Of a stretch of 64,000 bases of DNA, positions 34,518-45,466 are shown piece after piece (the stretch's first letter is position 1; every line of letters starts with the position of its first letter). The notes beneath the pieces are model-generated. The model ran no database searches and had not been told where the DNA came from. It saw only the letters and a list, made by a program, of their open reading frames with translations. Source of the stretch: Isoetes taiwanensis. Its lineage: Eukaryota > Streptophyta > Lycopodiopsida > Isoetales > Isoetaceae. The translations under genes and the position numbers were made by a program. Location: the NCBI GenBank assembly GCA_021234155.1, contig JAJEKV010000046.1:9741012-9805011 (forward strand), in the 5' to 3' direction.

Positions 34518-34834
34518 ATTCATGCTAAAATGGATTGGATCTAGCCACATACCAAAGAATCCGGAGGGGTCTTCCAAATTCTAATCTTAAGTTGCCTTCC
34601 AAACTCTAATCTTGAGGGGTCTTCACTTCAATTCTTCTTTCTTCAATCTCACCCTCCTTGCCATACTTGTATGATGTGCAATGAATGCCCTTCCCTTGGT
34701 TCTTCATCATAGGTGTCACCTTGTACTCTTCAAAGATCGAAGTTTTCAAACCTTTAGCTCACGCACAATGTATTAGTCAAATGTTAAGCAAATGTGCAAA
34801 TTGTGTGCATAGCTCTTCTATGCTGCCAAAATGT
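34518..34834 (+). repeat. Repeat R3, left direct copy
   Basis: About 310 bp, near-identical to 36,551-36,842. Both run from ATTCATGC and GGATCTAGCCACATACCAAA to TGCTGCCAAAATGT. The pair flanks a Gypsy integrase fragment, so they could be LTR-derived, but TG/CA ends and target duplications were not found. Confidence 0.6.
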
Positions 34835-35699
34835 AGTAGCATCATGCCAAACAAAGAAGGATAGGCTGCCCCCCAGCCTCTAGTTCTTCACATGAGTTCT
34901 CTAAAGGTCTTGATGGTTGCCAATATGGAAGAATGGTTGGCGACATAGGCTTTTGCAAGAAATAAGAGCAAAGTAGTATGGTAGGCAAGCCAAATGATGT
35001 GCAAATGATCATGGAAGCGTAAATCTGTTGAACCTGCATGACAACTGAGTGTGTGGTTAGCAAAATGGAGTTGCCATATGGAGGTGTGATGGCAACTTAA
35101 TAGATGTGGTTGGGAATAATAAGACAAAAGAGGTTTGCATTGATAGAGGACAACTCTTGAGCAGATTATCATGTAATGGAGTTATGAGAGGGTGATCCTG
35201 CTTGTGACATGAGGGGCTACTATTATGGCAGAGATGGCAGCAGCACCATATGAAGAGATACATGGATGTAAGTGAGATGTGTAAGTGAGAATGAGATGTA
35301 TGAATGAGCATGGCGAATGCTCCTACACGGAAATCAATCACTTTCGTAATAAGAACTCGAGAGGATGGCCTTGTATTTGCTACAACCTGCATGTACTTCA
35401 CTGCTCCTCCCAAAGCATGTAAGACAACCTAGAACTTTCAGAAATCGTGCCTATTTTGCAAACTCTTAAAATAAATTCTTACACTACTTCCTATCATGCC
35501 TAAGCTTGTTTTTTGTCTTTCTTTTTTCTGTTTTTTAGATTTTAGTATGATCAGCAAGTCAATGAGCAACCAAAGCTAATCTACCTACTAAATGCAATCT
35601 AATTCTATTCAAACAAACTTAAAGCAACATGCTGCTGCCAATACCTCTTCAAATGCAAAATGTTGATAGGATTAGGTAACTCTGTTCCTTCAATAACAG
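34835..35699. other. No gene seen
   Basis: Unassigned sequence between repeat R3 and the Gypsy integrase. Minus-strand open frames at 34,842-35,413 overlap each other in different frames and carry no motif. Confidence 0.35.
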
Positions 35700-36485
35700 A
35701 TTTCGGCCAATTTTGTTCCATTTAAGCATCAATTCTCTAGTTTTAAGAGTACCTTAAAGCTTGTGAGCAGCCTTGAAGGCTGCTATGTCTTTGGCTTTCT
35801 TGATAAGAATGGCATTTTTAGCCTCAAACCTGTGCCCATAGAGCATCATGTAACTTGATGTGCCAATCTCTTTATTGAGACACTAATGTTTTTCCTGAGG
35901 ATTGACTTGAGAACCTTGTTAGTAGACTCAGCTTGGCCATTTCCTTGAGGATAGAAGGCTGAGCTCTTAGTGTGCTTGACTTTGAGGGTAGATAGCAATG
36001 TGGCTATGACTTTGCTCATAAATTGGGATCATCTATCAGATATAAACTTAAATGGGATTTCAAATCTAGCACAAACATTTTCATGGAGAAATCTTGCAGT
36101 AATAGAAGCATTTGCCTCTCTAAATGGGACTGCCTCAGCCCATTTGGTGAAATAATCAGTAGCTACAAGGATGCATTGATGTTGTGTTGATGAAGGAGGG
36201 TCTATGGGACCTATAAAATCAAGTTCCCACACTTGGAATGGGCCTGGAGAGGTTATAGCAGTGAGAGGGGCTGACTGCAACATTCTTTTGCCAAAGATTT
36301 GGCATTTATGACAACCTTTAATTACATTATAGCAAAATTTAAAGAGAGTAGGCCAGAAATACTCTGGTCTCAAAATCTTCTTGGCTGTTGTATCAATAGC
36401 AAAATGGCCTCCACAAACACCCTCATGGCATGCTTCAATGATCACCTTGGCCTCCTCAAGGTCCATACATCTCAGCATCACCCTT
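35700..36485 (-). mobile_element. Ty3/Gypsy integrase fragment
   Basis: The minus strand has the HHCC zinc-binding module (HEGVCGGHFAIDTT, then CHKCQIFGK) and the integrase core: WELDFIGPI with the first catalytic Asp, ATDYFTKWAEAVP, then FKFISDR with the second Asp. A stop follows SDR, but the frame continues with a QGNGQAE segment carrying the catalytic Glu near 35,910. The core degenerates by about 35,700. RT is not attached. It is a dead fragment held between the two R3 blocks. Confidence 0.85.
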
Positions 36486-36550
36486 TCCTAGTCTACCTTG
36501 CACAAAACCTCTCATATCAGTAGAATATGAAAGAAGCCTTGGGAAATAGT

Positions 36551-36848
36551 ATTCATGCCAAAATTGCTTGGATCTAGCCACATACCAAAGAAACTTGAGG
36601 GATCTTCCAAACTCTAATATTGAGGGGTCTTCACTTCAATTCTTCTTGCGTGAATCTCAACCTCCTTGCCATACTTGTATGATGTCCAATGAATGTCCTT
36701 CCCTTGTTTTTTCATCATAGGTGTCAACTTATACTCTTCAAAGATAGAAATCTTCAAACCTTTAGCCCATGACACATGTATTAGTCAAATGTTAAGCAGA
36801 TGTGCAAATTGTGTGCATAGCTCTTTTATGCTGCCAAAATGTGGCAGC
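36551..36848 (+). repeat. Repeat R3, right direct copy
   Basis: Direct copy of 34,518-34,834. It ends in a small perfect hairpin, GCTGCCA, AAATG, TGGCAGC (36,830-36,848), exactly where the GC-rich LINE begins. Confidence 0.6.
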
Positions 36849-36849
36849 G

Positions 36850-39800
36850 GGTAGTCTCTCCCATGTTTGATCTAACATATTCATCAGAATTTGCATGGAA
36901 GCTTCATTACTCACTCTACAGTCTCAATTCCGTCGCCATGGACATGGACCTTATCTTCCTCATGGAAACATTGGAACATGCTGGTCACAGGCTACCTGAT
37001 TTGCCAGGATACCAGCGCTACTCCGTCTTCAATGAGTGCACCGGGAAACGAGGACACGGAGGAATTGCGTGTTACTACCAGACAGCCTTGGCCCAATCGG
37101 TCTCCCTGTGCAAGGCAGACAGGCACAACAGATACCTGTGGGTACGAGTGCAGAACAGCGATGGCAGCCCTCTCTTTGTGGCGGCTTGCTACTTCCCACA
37201 TGCTGAGAGCAACTTTTACCACACGCACTTGGATGTGGACAGGCAGGAGCCCTATGTCGATCTATATGATGACATACTGGCCAGCTGCACAATTGGGCAA
37301 GGTCATGTTGCTTGGAGATTTCAATGCAAGCGCCACGGGGCGAAAGCAGATCCCAAAATTCGCACCTCTAGCTGAGGATGTGTTGCAAATGGACCCCGCA
37401 GAGATGGTTTGGCCAAGGGCGCCGATGACGGCCGGGTGACACGGTATGGCGGCGGTGAAATGGCCGCTGGCCGGGCAATATCTTTGACTGGTCATTTGCA
37501 ATGGGTCGGCATAGTGGCCGATCCTCCGGCCGCTTCACTTGTAGACGGGGAGAACCGGGGCGGCACCGGTGTGGTGGATTACGTGCTAGCGCAGACGAGC
37601 AATGCCTACACTTGATCACTTTCGCTTGTCCGGGACAGTGGTAGGGACGAGGAAGTAGACTCCGACCATCAGCCCTGTTCTTTGCAGATAGATTGGCAGC
37701 CAACCGAAAGCACCCATTGCCCCAACACCCCATGTACCACGGTTTGCGGCACGGACTATGATCATGCGGGCGGTCTATGCGAGGATGCTTGAGCATGAGC
37801 TGCCGAGAGTCTGCGCAGCTCCCCACACTTCAACAGCAGACGGCCCGGTGAACCGGCTCCTTCCGAGGGTAGGGGACAGATGCTTTGGGAGAGGCCGCCT
37901 CGGCGATCCACGGGGGCTGCAACCACCTTCCCCGCAATCACTAGTTCGATGGCTAATGTCGGGGGAGCTGAAAACGATGGCTCCGCCAAGTGTCTTTGGA
38001 CCCCACCATTTGCGGCAGGCCGTCCGTCAATACCGCTCCATCCTCAAGACCAAGAAAGCCAGGTACCTTGCGGAGCACCAACAACAGATGTTTGGTCTAC
38101 TAGACCGCCACCCTAGGGCCTTCTGGAGAAAGGTCTTGAGTAAGCCTGCACAGCCCACAGGAAATATTACCCCGGAACAATGGGTGAGATACTTGCAGCA
38201 GCTGTATGACCCAATGGGAAGCCGGGCACCAGTACCTCCGCAGACAGGCCTAGCACTGGTCATTACTGAAGGGGATGTCATAATGGGCCTGCAACGCCTC
38301 GCTAACGGGAAGGCAACAGATTTGGATGGTATGCAGGCAGAGCTTCTCAAGTGGGCCGGGCCCCCAATGGTGCCGGTTCTCACAGCACTCTTCAACAAGG
38401 CATTGCAAGAAGGCTTCCCCCCGCACTGGACTACCAGTAGAGTTGTGCCCATATACAAAGCAGGGGACCCCCACAGCCCAGCCAACTATCGTACCATTAT
38501 GGTCAGTTCTGTCTTTGCCAAGTTGCTTCTTTGGGATTCTTGGCAAAATGACTAACACTTTGGGCGGAGGATGGAGAAGTGCGGGCTCTCACGCCAGCAG
38601 GCTTCCGCCCCCGGCATTCTACTATTGACCATATCTTCACTCTGCGAACACTCATAGAGGATAACAAGAATCAACGCCCGATCCAGACGTTGTTGCTTTG
38701 TGGATTTCGCAAAGGCTTTTGACGCTGTGCCTCGGGATAAGTTGTGGGGACAGATTGAGGCGACTAGGGACCCCGTCAACTTGCAGAATGCTATATACGC
38801 AGACTATAATGAGGCTTGCTCCGGTCGTCTCACACTTGTCGGGGAGCCCGTTGTTAGTAGCATTGGGGTGCGCCGGGGCTGCCCTCTATCCCCGGCGGCT
38901 CTTCGGCTTGTACATTGACCAGCTAGAAGAATGGCTAGCCGAGCACGGGGAGGCTTCGGTTGATGCACCACATAATCCGGCAACTCATATATCGATGATG
39001 TTGACTGCTCGCGCATATACCCCGGAGGACATGCAACGCCACCGGATGCTTTGGACACTTTACGCCAATTCACCGACATGAGAGTTAACTTGGCCAAGAC
39101 AAGGGTCTTCTGCTGGTCCCATCATCCCGGCACCCACGCCTTCCCTCATTCACTTACCCGGGGAGGTAGTGGAGGTGGCTCGATCTTATAAGTATTTGGG
39201 CATTGAGTTTTCTACTACCACACCGGGATGCATCCATCGTTCTGGTCCGCTGCGGCCGGAAAGCCACGTATGCAATGCAAAACAACATCCACAAGGCGTA
39301 GTCAGATGCATGGGATCACCGGGCACACTTGTTCGTGGCCTTGGTTGAACCGGTCCTCCTCTATGGGGCGAAGTGTGGGGGCCGGTGATATCCCTCACCA
39401 CTTGGAACGATCTAGAGCAGTGCTGAAGGCCTTCTTGGCCCGCACCGGGAGTGAAATCCACGGTCCCATATCGGATCTTGCTCCGGTGAGGCGAGGCTTC
39501 CTTCCATTCTGAGAGGGCTTATTTGGAACGTCACCTTATTTACTTCCGAAGGTGGTGGCTATGGATGAAGCCCGGCTGCCCAACCTTGCTTTGGCGTGGC
39601 GATGGGCCCGCGATCGACTCAAAGCCCGGCTGGAAAGACAAGCAAGCCCGGTGGTTTCGCTATGGAATGTGCAGGCACACGAGATGTGGACCCGGTGCAT
39701 ACACCGGAAGGAACACGCTACCTTGAAGTAGTACTTGGATGCTTGCTTCATGGCCAAGCTTTGGGATCACGAGAGGCCCCGTCACATGTCAAGGTGGCAA

Positions 39801-40320
39801 ATTATCGACAGCGAGGTTAATCCCATGCTCACGGGGCCCACACCACACTGCGCACCCATCTACCCATGAAAAAGCGCAGGTGATTGCTTCCATTCGCCAG
39901 AGATGCACACCACCTCCGCATTGAGATAGGGAGATGGATTCGGGAGCCAGCGTGAGGAGGACAGAGTCCGGTCTTTGTCAGCCAGGCGCCGCCCTCGTGC
40001 CTGTTGTGCCCCATCGGGCCTTGCATGAGCTAATCGAGCACGCGGCCCTCTGTAGGCTTGTTGGGATCGTACCTCGGGAGGTAATGGATCTGTGGACTTC
40101 GGTTATGCCCCCGTCCAGACATTAACCTGTTGTACTTGTGATTATGTATATAAGCGTGCGGTATGTCGGCATCCTTATTGCTACTAAGGTTTTTCCCGAA
40201 AACCCGGGGGGGGGTTAATCCTGCAGTAATGTCCTTTCTTTGCTCTCTCTTTGTACTTGGGTCCCATAGGCCAGTTGGTCTCCGTGGACGATAAAATCAT
40301 ATTCTATTCTATTCTATTAT
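36850..40320 (+). mobile_element. GC-rich non-L1 LINE, frameshifted
   Basis: The endonuclease is in pieces: FNECTGKRGHGGIACYY, a VAACYFPHAESNFY segment, then LLGDFNASATG in another frame, VVDYVL and SDHQPC. The RT follows: GKATDLDGMQAELLKWAG, SRVVPIYKAGDPHSPANYR, DFAKAFDAVP (catalytic Asp) and GVRRGCPLSP. The YADD box at about 38,985-39,000 is broken by a short deletion, after which PEDMQRH and VNLAKTRVF resume. A C-terminal HHLRIEIGRW segment at 39,910 matches the LINE at 51,530-52,206. The 3' end is a run of TTCTA units (40,300-40,320). Base composition is much richer in GC than its surroundings. Several frameshifts make it inactive. Confidence 0.8.
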
Positions 40321-40973
40321 TTTCTTGAGTCTTTGTATTCTTGTTTTTTCTATGCAGACTTCTCATCAGGAAGATGAACATCCGATGTTTCTAATGCAGA
40401 TTTATTACTAGAAATAGGGGTGCTATGAATAGGAAGTACTGACAATTTTAGCCCAATGAAATAGCTCTGAAAATCTCATGCCTACTTAGACTTAGACTAC
40501 AACACTTTGGAGCAGCCACACATTGACTAACTTTATAATAGTGGAAAGTAAGTAGGTTTCTTCATTTTTTTTCTAATAAGACCATACGAAGGACCTCAAT
40601 ATTCCTTTTTATCATATATTGTGCCATTTAAAAGGCTTATGGGAGAAATGTAGTGCAATAAGTTAATATTTTAGATAAACTAGAAAAACAGGTATGGAAC
40701 CTATTTATTTATAGTCATAGCTAAACTTCGTAATATTGTCCTCCATTCATCAATAACCATCATTATCTACATCATTGTTGAGTTTTAGACCTATAAGAGT
40801 ATAATCAACGCATTTTGGAACCTTTCTTTGCGTTCATCCTATTACATTAAATCTTGTTTAGATCTAGATAATGCATGGTTATACCCTAGTTACATTATAT
40901 TTATGTTGATATAGTAAATTCCGATATAGAGTTAATTAGAATGCATCATTTGCTATCCTTATGAGACTTATAG
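40321..40973. other. No gene seen
   Basis: AT-rich, unassigned. It might be a decayed LTR, because the sequence at 40,974 is the last 39 bp of one, but it does not resemble the other two LTRs. Confidence 0.35.
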
Positions 40974-41012
40974 CCGAGTTGCCAAGAGGGTCAACTCGGC
41001 AGGCTCGTCACA

Positions 41013-41312
41013 GTTGGTATCAGAGCAATGTTGGATCCTTGGGTGTTGACATTATGATCTGTGGATTGCAGAGAGATCTAGAAATGCTATCCTCAGGAGG
41101 AGGAGTAGTATTTAGAGGCTTCGTGGTTACCATAGAAGTATGTCAAGGGAGAAGTCTCCATATAAGCAACGAGAGCAACTCATGATGATGTTGAGGTATG
41201 GATTAGTGAATAAGTTGGCATTGCATATCGATTCTATAAGTTGTTGGAGGATTGCTTTACCAAATCAATGATCGACCCATGAGGACATGGGTGAAATTTT
41301 AGAAGGGGAGAC
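41013..41312 (+). other. Internal domain 1 with PBS and PPT
   Basis: Primer-binding site TGGTATCAGAGC at 41,015 and polypurine tract at 41,301-41,312. The 300 bp between hold no gene. A short frame from 40,961 crosses the LTR boundary and is not credible as a protein. Confidence 0.75.
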
Positions 41313-42859
41313 TGTAATGGTCCTGGCCACCTGATGGGTCAATATACGTATTTATATATGTATATACATATTCATAGTATGTATACAGCATGAGACCAGG
41401 GTTTTGTCTCTTTGGAGAAAGAATTGTTGCAGAACATGAAGGCAGGGAGCAACTCTGGGCAGTTTTGGAGCCCAAAATTTGAAGCATCATATCTCGGCGA
41501 CCCAAGATCCTTTTCAGGTGATTTTTCTTTTATTAGAAAGCTCTTCAAGTAAGCTTTCCGAAATGTATCTGATCAGATCGAAAATCATCCGTATGAGAAA
41601 GTTATGACAGAAATTGTGATGATGGGTCAGAATTGACCGCACTATATATGTTATTCTGCAGTTTGATTCTTGGAGTTAGAAGACGATCTTTGGAGGCGCA
41701 AGCAATTGCAAGGGGGTCCAAAGATCTATCCGCGAAGAAATTCTCAGGTGGGGTTTTGCTGAGTTAATTTGAGATTTGATATGGGCTGCCATGGTTAGAT
41801 TTATGACGATTTGTTAAGAGGGTTATGGCTATGTATTTCCAAGGAACTATGGCGTGTAAAAACTCCAGAGGTAAGAAATCATAGTTAATTCTATGCCTAA
41901 ATTTGTTCATGCTTTTGATAAGAGATTTGGGTGCTTATGTGTTGATGTGAACATAGAAATTCGGAAACAGATTGTTTAGGCTTTGCTTAAGCAGATGGCA
42001 TGGGATCTAATTGAGAAAAGCTGAATTGATGCATGTGGATTCTTTTTAAGCATTTGGGCATAGCTAGGAATGGTCGATTTGCATTGGACTTCTTCAAAAG
42101 ATAGAGATTGATGCTGCCTCAGAGGTGTATAGAGGCCTTTTTGCCGAGATTTGCAAAGCCTAAGCTAGTTTAGTTGAAGAGAAGCCGAGAGGGATATGAT
42201 GTATTTGTATCTAAAAGGATCGGATTCAATGGTAAAAGGGCATTTTGGGCTGAATCAAGGATATCATGGAACAATTTTTGGAGCTATCTGGATGGGTTCG
42301 GATTCACGTGAAAACATGCCAAAACAGCTTGGGAAGTGTGGATTTGGGCATGGAAAGTCCCAATTCGGGATGCGCAACTCCGAAATAGTAAGATCGGGTT
42401 GGAATACATAGGTGTTGTGGCTATTCTGGTCTTCTAACTTGTTGTTTTTTCTTCCTTGTCTCATTTGTGATATATGCATGTTGTTAACAAATTGGTAATT
42501 GGCAATGATATAATAATAGGTAAAGATAGAAGCCAAAGGGGAACAATGGAAGTGTAAGGGCTATGGTATGAATATAGATTAGCCAGTAGAGCAGTTGCAG
42601 GAGATCTAGGAGATCTGGGTGGTAACGTAAACTTAAATAATTCTAAGAACATGAGACATGGATATTTTGGCTCGCAGAGGTGGTGCCATAGTTCGGAATC
42701 ATTTGACAGTTGATATAAGCAGTTGTGGTCATGAGACGATGTGGATTTGTAATCCAGAATGAGTTTCCACATTAGATGCACTAATAATCCTTACCTATAG
42801 AAAGAGGGTTTTTAATTGGAATATTAAAAACCTTAGCTAACAATTGTTAGAGATAAATA

Positions 42860-43060
42860 TGTAGCATAATGACAGGGGTTTTTTTTTTGTGTTTTTGTAC
42901 GCTTTTCACAAAGGTTTTCCTAAGATTTCATGGCGTATTCGAATGGATGTACTAATGCGTACATCTAGAGTGCACCATTTCTTAGTCGTTGATTTAGCTT
43001 TTTTTTTTCAATGGTCCAACATCCAAGGGCTCACAACAAAAGCCCTCTTTTTATTTTAGG
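42860..43060 (-). repeat. Interspersed repeat R2, copy 2
   Basis: Inverted relative of 16,725-16,912, starting ATGTAGCATAATGACAGGGG and running to CAACAAAAGCCC at 43,045. Only one minisatellite unit is represented. It marks the left edge of the insertion in the middle LTR. Confidence 0.65.
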
Positions 43061-43333
43061 GGCTGAACATGCAAGCCTCATGGATAGGATTTTAGGGCAT
43101 TCTTGCAAAAAATTAATGTTCTTGTGATCAAAGTGGAAACAGATTTGGAGTGGAAGCGTTAGTGCTTTAGTGCAGAGGATGATGCAGCCGAATGCTTGCT
43201 TCAGCAGTTTGTGCCATACTATTCAAAGTTTCCATGGCATTCCGGCGCCAAAGCATTTCTTTCGAAGTTTTTTCCAAGGTATGGGTGTTACCCGTTTCAC
43301 TTTCCGTTTCTCAGCATCTAAACCCCAGCGTTT

Positions 43334-44093
43334 TCATTTTCGTTTACTCTGAACTCCTGTGGGTTCTATCAACACTGCACCATTTGGCAATGCCTTCGAG
43401 CGCTTATCATCTCTTCTATCAATGCCACCATTTTGCTTTTCTTGTTTTTCTTCATTATCCCAAGTTTGGCGACCAAGATTCTTGACCTTTTCATTTGTCT
43501 GTGTCGTCCCAACATTATTTAGCTCCACATCTGCCACGTTTTCTGAACTGAACAATGCATTGAACTGTTCACGTTTATTCTGTCTTGACATCTGCTTTGA
43601 TTTCCATTCTTGAGGGGCCTTGGGCATACCTGAACATTGATAATTGAAGATTTAGATCCAACAACAAAAATTGCAGAATCATTTATACAGCAAACTTTAC
43701 CTTGTTAGATCGCATTTATTTACAAGATAGGGCCCATGTTTCAGCTTGCACAATTCCGGAACAATTGTGGCAAGCTCTGATATGATTAATGTTCGTAATT
43801 TAAAATGAGCATCTGTCCACAACATGGTAATATAGCCTATGCATTGCCAGCTCTGCAAATTTTCCTTTTATCTGGAGCCCACAAATAGTTATGTTTCCAT
43901 GAAAAAATACGAGCAAAGTATATAGCTAATATACAGCAACATACTTCTCAACGGTGCGGTATTTCAACTTGGATGGCACAGAGCTCTTAAGAAATGCTTC
44001 CAAAACATGACTGCCACCCTTGTCTTTGGTTGTTTCAAGCACTCCATGGGGCTCTATTTGTGCAAAGCTTGTGCTGAATTGTTGAATAAATTC
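43334..44093 (-). pseudogene. Pumilio-repeat (NOP9/APUM23-like) gene fragment
   Basis: Three exon-like pieces on the minus strand. 44,093-43,945, bounded by TTCTCAG and GTATGT, encodes ETTKDKGGSHVLEAFL and SSVPSKLKYR, typical of the last Puf repeats. About 43,785-43,704 encodes ELATIVPELCKLKHGPYLV and ends at a GTAAAG donor. About 43,627-43,334 encodes a basic tail, PQEWKSKQMSRQNKREQFNA, and then stops. Puf proteins of this kind bind RNA in the nucleolus and act in rRNA processing. Exon phases do not join perfectly and the 5' part is missing, so this is a captured or relict fragment. Family assignment is from motif memory. Confidence 0.55.
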
Positions 44094-44109
44094 CTGAGAA
44101 CAGAAAAAG

Positions 44110-44515
44110 ATGGATTGCAAATTATTGTGGCCCTAATTGGTCCAGCGGCAGAGATTGGGTTGTTGCTACCTTTGTTCCAGGTTTTATTTCCCTCTTGGTG
44201 ATACCTCGGCTGTTGTATATTGTCTATCCTCTTTCAGTGAATATGTAAAAGCAGTCCAGATGCTTCAAAATTAGCAAGGGAAAAGCCAGATCCAGAACCA
44301 GAGGGCTCGCCTTGCCCTAGGGATGGCACAGAAAGGAAAATGGGGACATGGCTTATGCTCACTTGTTTTCAGACATCCGTTATTTCCTCTGCCATGTTCT
44401 TGACTGCAATGGCTGCCAATCCATTGAGTGTTAACCTTGCTGCAGGAGCAATAGGCCAATATCTTGGACAGATTGGGTTGTTGCTGCCTTTGTTCCAGGT
44501 TTTATTTCAAATAAG
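44110..44515 (+). pseudogene. DIT1: DiT1-like plastid translocator fragment, scrambled
   Basis: CFQTSVISSAMFLTAMAANP at about 44,360-44,430 is the signature of chloroplast 2-oxoglutarate/malate translocators (SLC13/DASS family; the carrier swaps 2-oxoglutarate and malate across the inner envelope). Before it lie pieces that follow it in the normal protein: FVPGFISLLVIP, then YIVYPLSV, then SSPDASKLAREK. After it the same WVVAAFVPGF-type segment recurs (44,470-44,505). So the exon order is duplicated or permuted, with frame breaks. No complete protein is possible. Confidence 0.75.
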
Positions 44516-45000
44516 CTTTAGTGCTTATTTGGTTTCATCTGCAGCCAGAGCTCCTTTTTATTTTTCACATTCAATTCAAGTCACAGAATTTACGGTAGCT
44601 GTGCTCCTTGTTGCATTGCAAAGTGCCATGGTTAAATATATTTGGATTCAAGGGCTGATTCCTCTCTCAAGTTTGGCGATGTAGATAAAAATGAGGCAGT
44701 TGGAGATGTTGGAAGAGTTTATGGGCATGAGGCAGAGCCTGATAACATTGTTTCAGAAAGATTTTCTTTAAAAGCTGTGACTTTCTACACTGGTCAGGAT
44801 ACCGATGGAAAGGTCGAATGGTCCCACGAAAATTATTCTTTTGAAGAGTATACAAGTGCACAAGCAAGGGCTGCAAATGATCTTTATTATTATCATCAGT
44901 TTGGAATGCAATATACTAGGGTGAGGCAAATTATGATGTCGAAGCTTTCGTCGCTATTGGCTAACTCAGTTGACACGTCTCATCACATGTGGCAATTTAA
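44516..45000 (+). pseudogene. Unidentified host-gene fragment
   Basis: Two coding-like pieces. A hydrophobic one with ARAPFYFSHSIQVTEF and VAVLLVALQSAMVKYI (44,545-44,650) shifts into a second (44,642-44,990) with SLKAVTFYTGQD, EWSHENYSFEEYTSAQAR and DLYYYHQFG. The second looks strongly like real protein sequence but I cannot name its family. It starts directly after the DiT1-like fragment and ends before repeat R1. Confidence 0.5.
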
Positions 45001-45062
45001 AATATATGGTTCATTCATTTTGTATTTTTATTTTCTTGCTTACCTCAAAGTTTATCTATGTT

Positions 45063-45466
45063 TGCTTCTTTTGGGGCCCGAAGGGCCCAAAATGTTTTTT
45101 GAATGTAACAACCAACATAACTACTATTAACATTAATTAACACAAACCATTACATTCAACATGTTTAAATTAAAATCCCCCTAAGACCCCCTTTGGTTTA
45201 GGTGCATATTCACATGGGGGGTGATGTAGGGCAGCGAGAGCCCCTATAATTATGTTTTGCATGTGCAAAATCAACACCATATAGTATATTACCTCAAATC
45301 TTATAGTATTTTGCGAATCTTGTTATACAGTATAGCAAATTATGTACATCTATACCCCACAAATGAGGAACTTTGTGTACGGTGTAGATTAAGGAATAAG
45401 GGGTGAATATGCCTATTCAACAGCTCTCGTTGCCCGGAGTCACCCCCTGTGTGAATATGCACCGAA
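45063..45466 (-). repeat. R1 repeat copy 3
   Basis: Inverted relative of 378-745 and uninterrupted, so it shows the empty target site for the 2.07 kb insertion in copy 2. Arms GGTGCATATTCACA (near 45,462) and its complement (near 45,210) bracket the centre. The tail hairpin GGGCCCGAAGGGCCC is at 45,075-45,089. It abuts LTR sequence at 45,467. Confidence 0.65.

Noticed and set aside
36889-38560. Several long overlapping frames in the GC-rich region, on both strands
   Set aside because: Only the plus-strand pieces carrying endonuclease and RT motifs are real; the others are shadows caused by high GC.
36850-40320. Bacterial contamination or a bacterial gene island
   Set aside because: The GC-rich block encodes a eukaryotic LINE (endonuclease plus RT) and ends in a retroposon tail that is also found at 55,700.
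40961-41185. A 74-codon frame, repeated at 46,667
   Set aside because: It crosses the LTR end and the primer-binding site, so conservation reflects the duplicated element and not a protein.
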